Positions 61,080 through 64,000 of a stretch of DNA of 64,000 nucleotides are shown one piece after another; positions within the stretch are counted from its first letter, which is position 1, and every line of letters begins with the position of its first letter. The notes under the pieces were generated by a model. It ran no database searches. It worked only from the letters and a program-made list of their open reading frames with translations, and was not told where the DNA came from. The position numbers and the translations under genes are program-made. The DNA lies in contig CAWINT010000005.1 in NCBI GenBank assembly GCA_963837515.1, positions 62,001 to 126,000 on the forward strand, written 5' to 3'. Origin of the DNA: RYN-230 sp963837515 (GTDB lineage: Bacteria > Actinomycetota > Actinomycetes > Streptosporangiales > Streptosporangiaceae).

Positions 61080-62750
61080 ATGGACCAGAAGTGCCAGGCG
61101 GGTTTAGCGAAGGTGACCGGCGCTGCGGCGCGGGCCGGACGGGTGTGGCTGGCGGCCGCGCTGCTGATGGCGGGTGTACCGCTCTTGACGCTGGTATCCG
61201 CGCCGGCCGCGCAGGCGTTGGGTAACGGCCTGGCGGTGACTCCGCCGATGGGCTGGAATGACTGGAATGCTTATGGGTGCAATGTCAGTGAGCAGCTGGT
61301 GGAGCAGACGGCGCTGGCGATGCACAATGATGGGCTGCAGGCGGCTGGTTATCAGTACGTCAACATCGATGACTGCTGGATGTCGCCGGCGCGGGATGGC
61401 AGCGGGAATCTGGTGGCTAATCCGTCGAAGTTCCCTGATGGGATCGCGGCGGTGGCGGGTTATGTGCATGGGCTGGGCTTGAAGCTGGGGATCTATGAGG
61501 ATGCGGGCACGGCGACGTGTGCGGGGTATCCGGGCAGTTATGGGCATGAGCAGCAGGACGCGAGCTTGTTCGCGTCGTGGGGTGTGGATTATCTGAAGGA
61601 AGACTGGTGCAACATCCCGTTCGGCAGTTTCGCGGGGCAGTCGCATCAGCAGGTCGCGCAGGCGTTGTACACGCGGATGCGCAATGCCCTGGCGGCGGCG
61701 GGGCGGCCGATGGTGTTCTCCATGTGCAATGGGTGGGATTCCAGTGTGGCGCCGTGGGCGTGGGCGGGGCCGGTGGCGAACTTGTGGCGCACCAGTGGTG
61801 ACATCGCGCCGAATTTCGCCAGCATGCTGAGCAACTTCCACACCACGGTGGGGCTGGCGGGCTACGCCGGGCCGGGGGCGTGGAATGACCCGGACATGCT
61901 GGAGATCGGCAACGGGATGAGCGCGGCGGAGAACCAGTCGGAGTTCAGCTTGTGGGCGGAGCTGGCGGCGCCGCTGATCGAGGGCAGCAACCTGGCGGCG
62001 GCCAGTTCCGCGACGTTGTCGGTCCTGGGCAACAAGGCGGTGATCGCGGTGGACCAGGACTCCCTCGGTAAGCAGGGCACCGAGGTGTCCTCGGCGGGGG
62101 GGCTGGACGTGCTGGCCAAGCCGCTGGCCAACGGGGATGTGGCGGTCGTGTTGTTCAACGAGACCGGCAGCACCGCCACGATCTCGGCCACGGCCGCCGC
62201 GATCGGCAAGAGCGGCGCCGCCAGTTACACGCTGACCAACCTGTGGACCGGCGCCACCTCCACCACCACCAGCACCATCAGCGCCTCCGTCCCCGCCCAC
62301 GGCACCGTCATGTACCGCGTGGCGGGCGGCTCCGCCGGCGGTGGCGGTGGCGGCACACCGGGAGAGGTTCACGCGGTCGGCGCGGCCAAGTGCCTGGACG
62401 TGCCGAATTCGAGCACCACGGCGGGTACCCAGCTGGACATCTGGACGTGCAGCGGCGGATCCAATCAGATCTGGGCCCGGACCTCGTCGGGCCAGCTGAC
62501 CGTCTACAGCGGCAGCAGCCAGATGTGCCTGGATGCGTACAACAACCAGACCAGCCCGGGCACGAAAGTAGAGATCTGGCCGTGTAACGGCCAATCCAAC
62601 CAGCAGTGGAATGTCAACGCCAACGGCACGATCACCGGCGTGCAGTCCGGGCTGTGCCTGGATGTCACCGGCGCCAGCACCGCTAACGGCGCACTGGTCG
62701 AACTGTGGAACTGTAACGGCCAATCCAACCAGCAATGGAGCCTCGGATAA
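61080..62750 (+). CDS. Secreted alpha-galactosidase (GH27) with CBM13 lectin domain
   Basis: A 556-residue exported enzyme removing terminal alpha-galactose from oligo- or polysaccharides. The signal peptide ends near APAAQA. The GH27 barrel starts LAVTPPMGWNDWNAYG; the nucleophile Asp is in YLKEDWCN near 174, and the acid/base Asp is in WNDPDMLEIGN near 270. A C-terminal beta domain follows, then a Gly-rich linker (about 420) and a ricin-type CBM13 with repeated QSNQQW motifs. The ATG at 61080 has GAGGTGAC upstream; earlier in-frame starts lack one. Codon use in roughly 61250-61800 is richer in T-ending codons than the rest. Confidence 0.9.
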   Translation: MDQKCQAGLAKVTGAAARAGRVWLAAALLMAGVPLLTLVSAPAAQALGNGLAVTPPMGWNDWNAYGCNVSEQLVEQTALAMHNDGLQAAGYQYVNIDDCWMSPARDGSGNLVANPSKFPDGIAAVAGYVHGLGLKLGIYEDAGTATCAGYPGSYGHEQQDASLFASWGVDYLKEDWCNIPFGSFAGQSHQQVAQALYTRMRNALAAAGRPMVFSMCNGWDSSVAPWAWAGPVANLWRTSGDIAPNFASMLSNFHTTVGLAGYAGPGAWNDPDMLEIGNGMSAAENQSEFSLWAELAAPLIEGSNLAAASSATLSVLGNKAVIAVDQDSLGKQGTEVSSAGGLDVLAKPLANGDVAVVLFNETGSTATISATAAAIGKSGAASYTLTNLWTGATSTTTSTISASVPAHGTVMYRVAGGSAGGGGGGTPGEVHAVGAAKCLDVPNSSTTAGTQLDIWTCSGGSNQIWARTSSGQLTVYSGSSQMCLDAYNNQTSPGTKVEIWPCNGQSNQQWNVNANGTITGVQSGLCLDVTGASTANGALVELWNCNGQSNQQWSLG

Positions 62751-62768
62751 GGAAAGGCAGGTAGGTAC

Positions 62769-64000
62769 ATGACCATCTGGTCTCCGCTTCGGTCTGTCAG
62801 GCAGGTTTTACTGCTGCTGGGCGCGGCGCTCGTCCTGGCGGCTGGCGCCATGGTGGCGGCGGGTGCGGCACCAGCGTCGGCGGCGTCACTCCCGTGTGAC
62901 GTCTACGCTTCGTACGGGACTCCGTGCGTGGCCGCGCACAGCACCACGCGGGCGCTGTACGCGAGCTACAACGGCCCGCTGTATCAGGTGCGCCGCTCCT
63001 CGGACAACAGCACGGCCAGCATCTACCCGCTCAGCGCCGGCGGGGTCGCCAACGCCGCCACGCAGGACTCCTTCTGCGCTGGGACGTCGTGTGTGATCAC
63101 CGAGATCTTTGACCAGTCCGGGCGGGGCAACAACCTCACCGATGCGCCGGGGGGCGGGGCGGCCGGCGGCCCGGACAACCTGGCCAACGCGACCGCCGCA
63201 CCGGTGACGGTCGGTGGTCACAAGGCGTACGGGGTTTACGTGGCGGCGGGCACCGGCTACCGCGATGACAGCACGTCGGGGATCGCCACCGGCGACTCGG
63301 CGGAGGGTGAGTACGCCATCTTCGACGGCACGCATTACAACGGCGGCTGCTGTTTCGACTACGGCAACGCCGAGACCAATAACAACGACAATGGCGCCGG
63401 CCACATGGAAGCCATCTACTTCGGCAACATCAAGGTGTGGGGCTACGGCAGCGGCAACGGCCCCTGGATCATGGCCGATATGGAGAACGGCCTGTTCTCC
63501 GGGTCCGCCGTGCACCTCAACTCCGGCGACCCGACGATCAGCAACCGGTTCACCACCGCGATGATCGAGGGTGAATCCAACCAGTGGGCCATCCTGGGCG
63601 GCAACGCCCAGTCCGGCGGCGTATCGACGTTCTACAACGGGGTGCGCCCCGCCGGGTATAACCCGATGCACAAGGAAGGCGCGATCATCCTGGGCATCGG
63701 CGGGGACAACAGCAAGGGCTCGGCCGGCACCTTCTACGAAGGCGTGATGACCTCCGGCTACCCCTCCGCCGCGGCTGAGAGCGCCGTCCAGGCCAGCATC
63801 GTCGCGGCCGGCTACTCGACCTCGTCCGGTGGCGGTGGCGGCGGTGGCACCGGCACCGCCGGTCCGATCACCTCCGGCGTCAACAGCGCCAAGTGCATCG
63901 ACAACAACAACGGCGCGGCCACCAACGGCAACAAGATCCAGATGTGGGACTGTGACGGCTACGCCCCGGCACAGAACTGGACCCTGGCCAGTGACGGCAG
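62769..64000 (+). CDS. Secreted GH54-type alpha-L-arabinofuranosidase with CBM13, cut by window end
   Basis: At least 410 residues, open to the last base. It has a signal peptide (hydrophobic LLLLGAALVLAAGA, cleavage near APASAAS) and a GH54 catalytic domain (about 42-355) recognisable by PCDVYASYGTPCVAAHSTTR, GHMEAIYFGN and GGDNSKGSAGTFYEGVMTSG. A Gly linker near 357-363 leads into the start of a ricin-type CBM13 (SAKCIDNNNGAATNG). It probably removes arabinose side chains from plant polysaccharides. It follows the alpha-galactosidase by 18 bases and is likely co-transcribed. The 3' end is missing. Confidence 0.87.
   Translation, partial: MTIWSPLRSVRQVLLLLGAALVLAAGAMVAAGAAPASAASLPCDVYASYGTPCVAAHSTTRALYASYNGPLYQVRRSSDNSTASIYPLSAGGVANAATQDSFCAGTSCVITEIFDQSGRGNNLTDAPGGGAAGGPDNLANATAAPVTVGGHKAYGVYVAAGTGYRDDSTSGIATGDSAEGEYAIFDGTHYNGGCCFDYGNAETNNNDNGAGHMEAIYFGNIKVWGYGSGNGPWIMADMENGLFSGSAVHLNSGDPTISNRFTTAMIEGESNQWAILGGNAQSGGVSTFYNGVRPAGYNPMHKEGAIILGIGGDNSKGSAGTFYEGVMTSGYPSAAAESAVQASIVAAGYSTSSGGGGGGGTGTAGPITSGVNSAKCIDNNNGAATNGNKIQMWDCDGYAPAQNWTLASDG

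Noticed and set aside
61104..62735. A 543-residue antisense frame across the alpha-galactosidase gene
   Set aside because: Rich in Arg, His and Gln with no motifs; the sense frame has GH27 catalytic residues and CBM13 repeats.

Overview
The window is very GC-rich, dense, and looks like a chromosomal stretch of a high-GC Gram-positive actinomycete. Supporting signs are strong G/C at third codon positions, many GTG starts, ATGA/GTGA gene overlaps, a DUF574-type SAM methyltransferase, a WS/DGAT acyltransferase, a GabD2-like dehydrogenase, a ChoD-like GMC oxidase and CBM13-tailed secreted glycosidases. The exact order (Streptosporangiales/Catenulisporales-like) is a guess. I see no rRNA, tRNA, CRISPR array, insertion sequence or phage gene. 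Bases 1-129 hold nothing I can support.

Layout. 0.1-5.3 kb, minus: Mg2+ P-type ATPase, PHA synthase and a small lipoprotein. 5.4-8.7 kb, minus: a four-gene export operon (ABC-2 permease, two ATPases, TetR) read from a promoter that looks leaderless; a 26-bp tandem repeat lies behind it. 9.1-13.1 kb: alkylsulfatase, orphan receiver-like protein, class I aldolase. 13.1-22.8 kb, minus: one long operon (amidohydrolase, frameshifted solute-binding lipoprotein, DppBCDF, amidase, beta-lactamase-fold hydrolase) with a divergent TetR at 22.9 kb whose likely operator overlaps the operon promoter. The amidase and serine hydrolase pair resembles the NylA/NylB fold pair, suggesting uptake and hydrolysis of an amide or oligopeptide.

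23.7-31.7 kb: metallo-beta-lactamase-fold lactonase-like protein, iron-dependent transhydrogenase, FmdB zinc ribbon, acyl-CoA synthetase, GMC oxidase, aldehyde dehydrogenase. 31.7-39.8 kb is a lipid island: two overlapping KASIII-type synthases (one has lost His and Asn), alpha/beta hydrolase, SDR, MerR regulator, WS/DGAT and an epimerase-type reductase. 40.1-42.7 kb carries a large fusion of a P-loop ATPase to a Ser/Thr kinase with DFN in place of DFG, the most intriguing single gene here. 43-46.2 kb: DUF1684-like protein, MsrB-MsrA, cold-shock protein and an S9-like hydrolase with a shifted C-terminus.

46.3-51.6 kb: secreted GH3 glycosidase divergent from a ROK regulator. 51.6-53.9 kb: gene decay (a LysR/MFS deletion scar, a DNA-ligase remnant) around an enoyl-CoA hydratase with an extra N-terminal domain. 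53.9-59.9 kb: a fused E1 alpha/beta 2-oxoacid dehydrogenase and a frameshifted E2, divergent from VOC-GntR-M24, with a matched pair of TTGGATCC-type sites exactly at the two promoters. 60-64 kb: DUF574 methyltransferase, secreted GH27-CBM13 alpha-galactosidase and a GH54-CBM13 arabinofuranosidase cut by the window end.

Three genes (solute-binding protein, S9-like hydrolase, E2) each carry a single-base indel. That points either to sequencing error or to ongoing decay.
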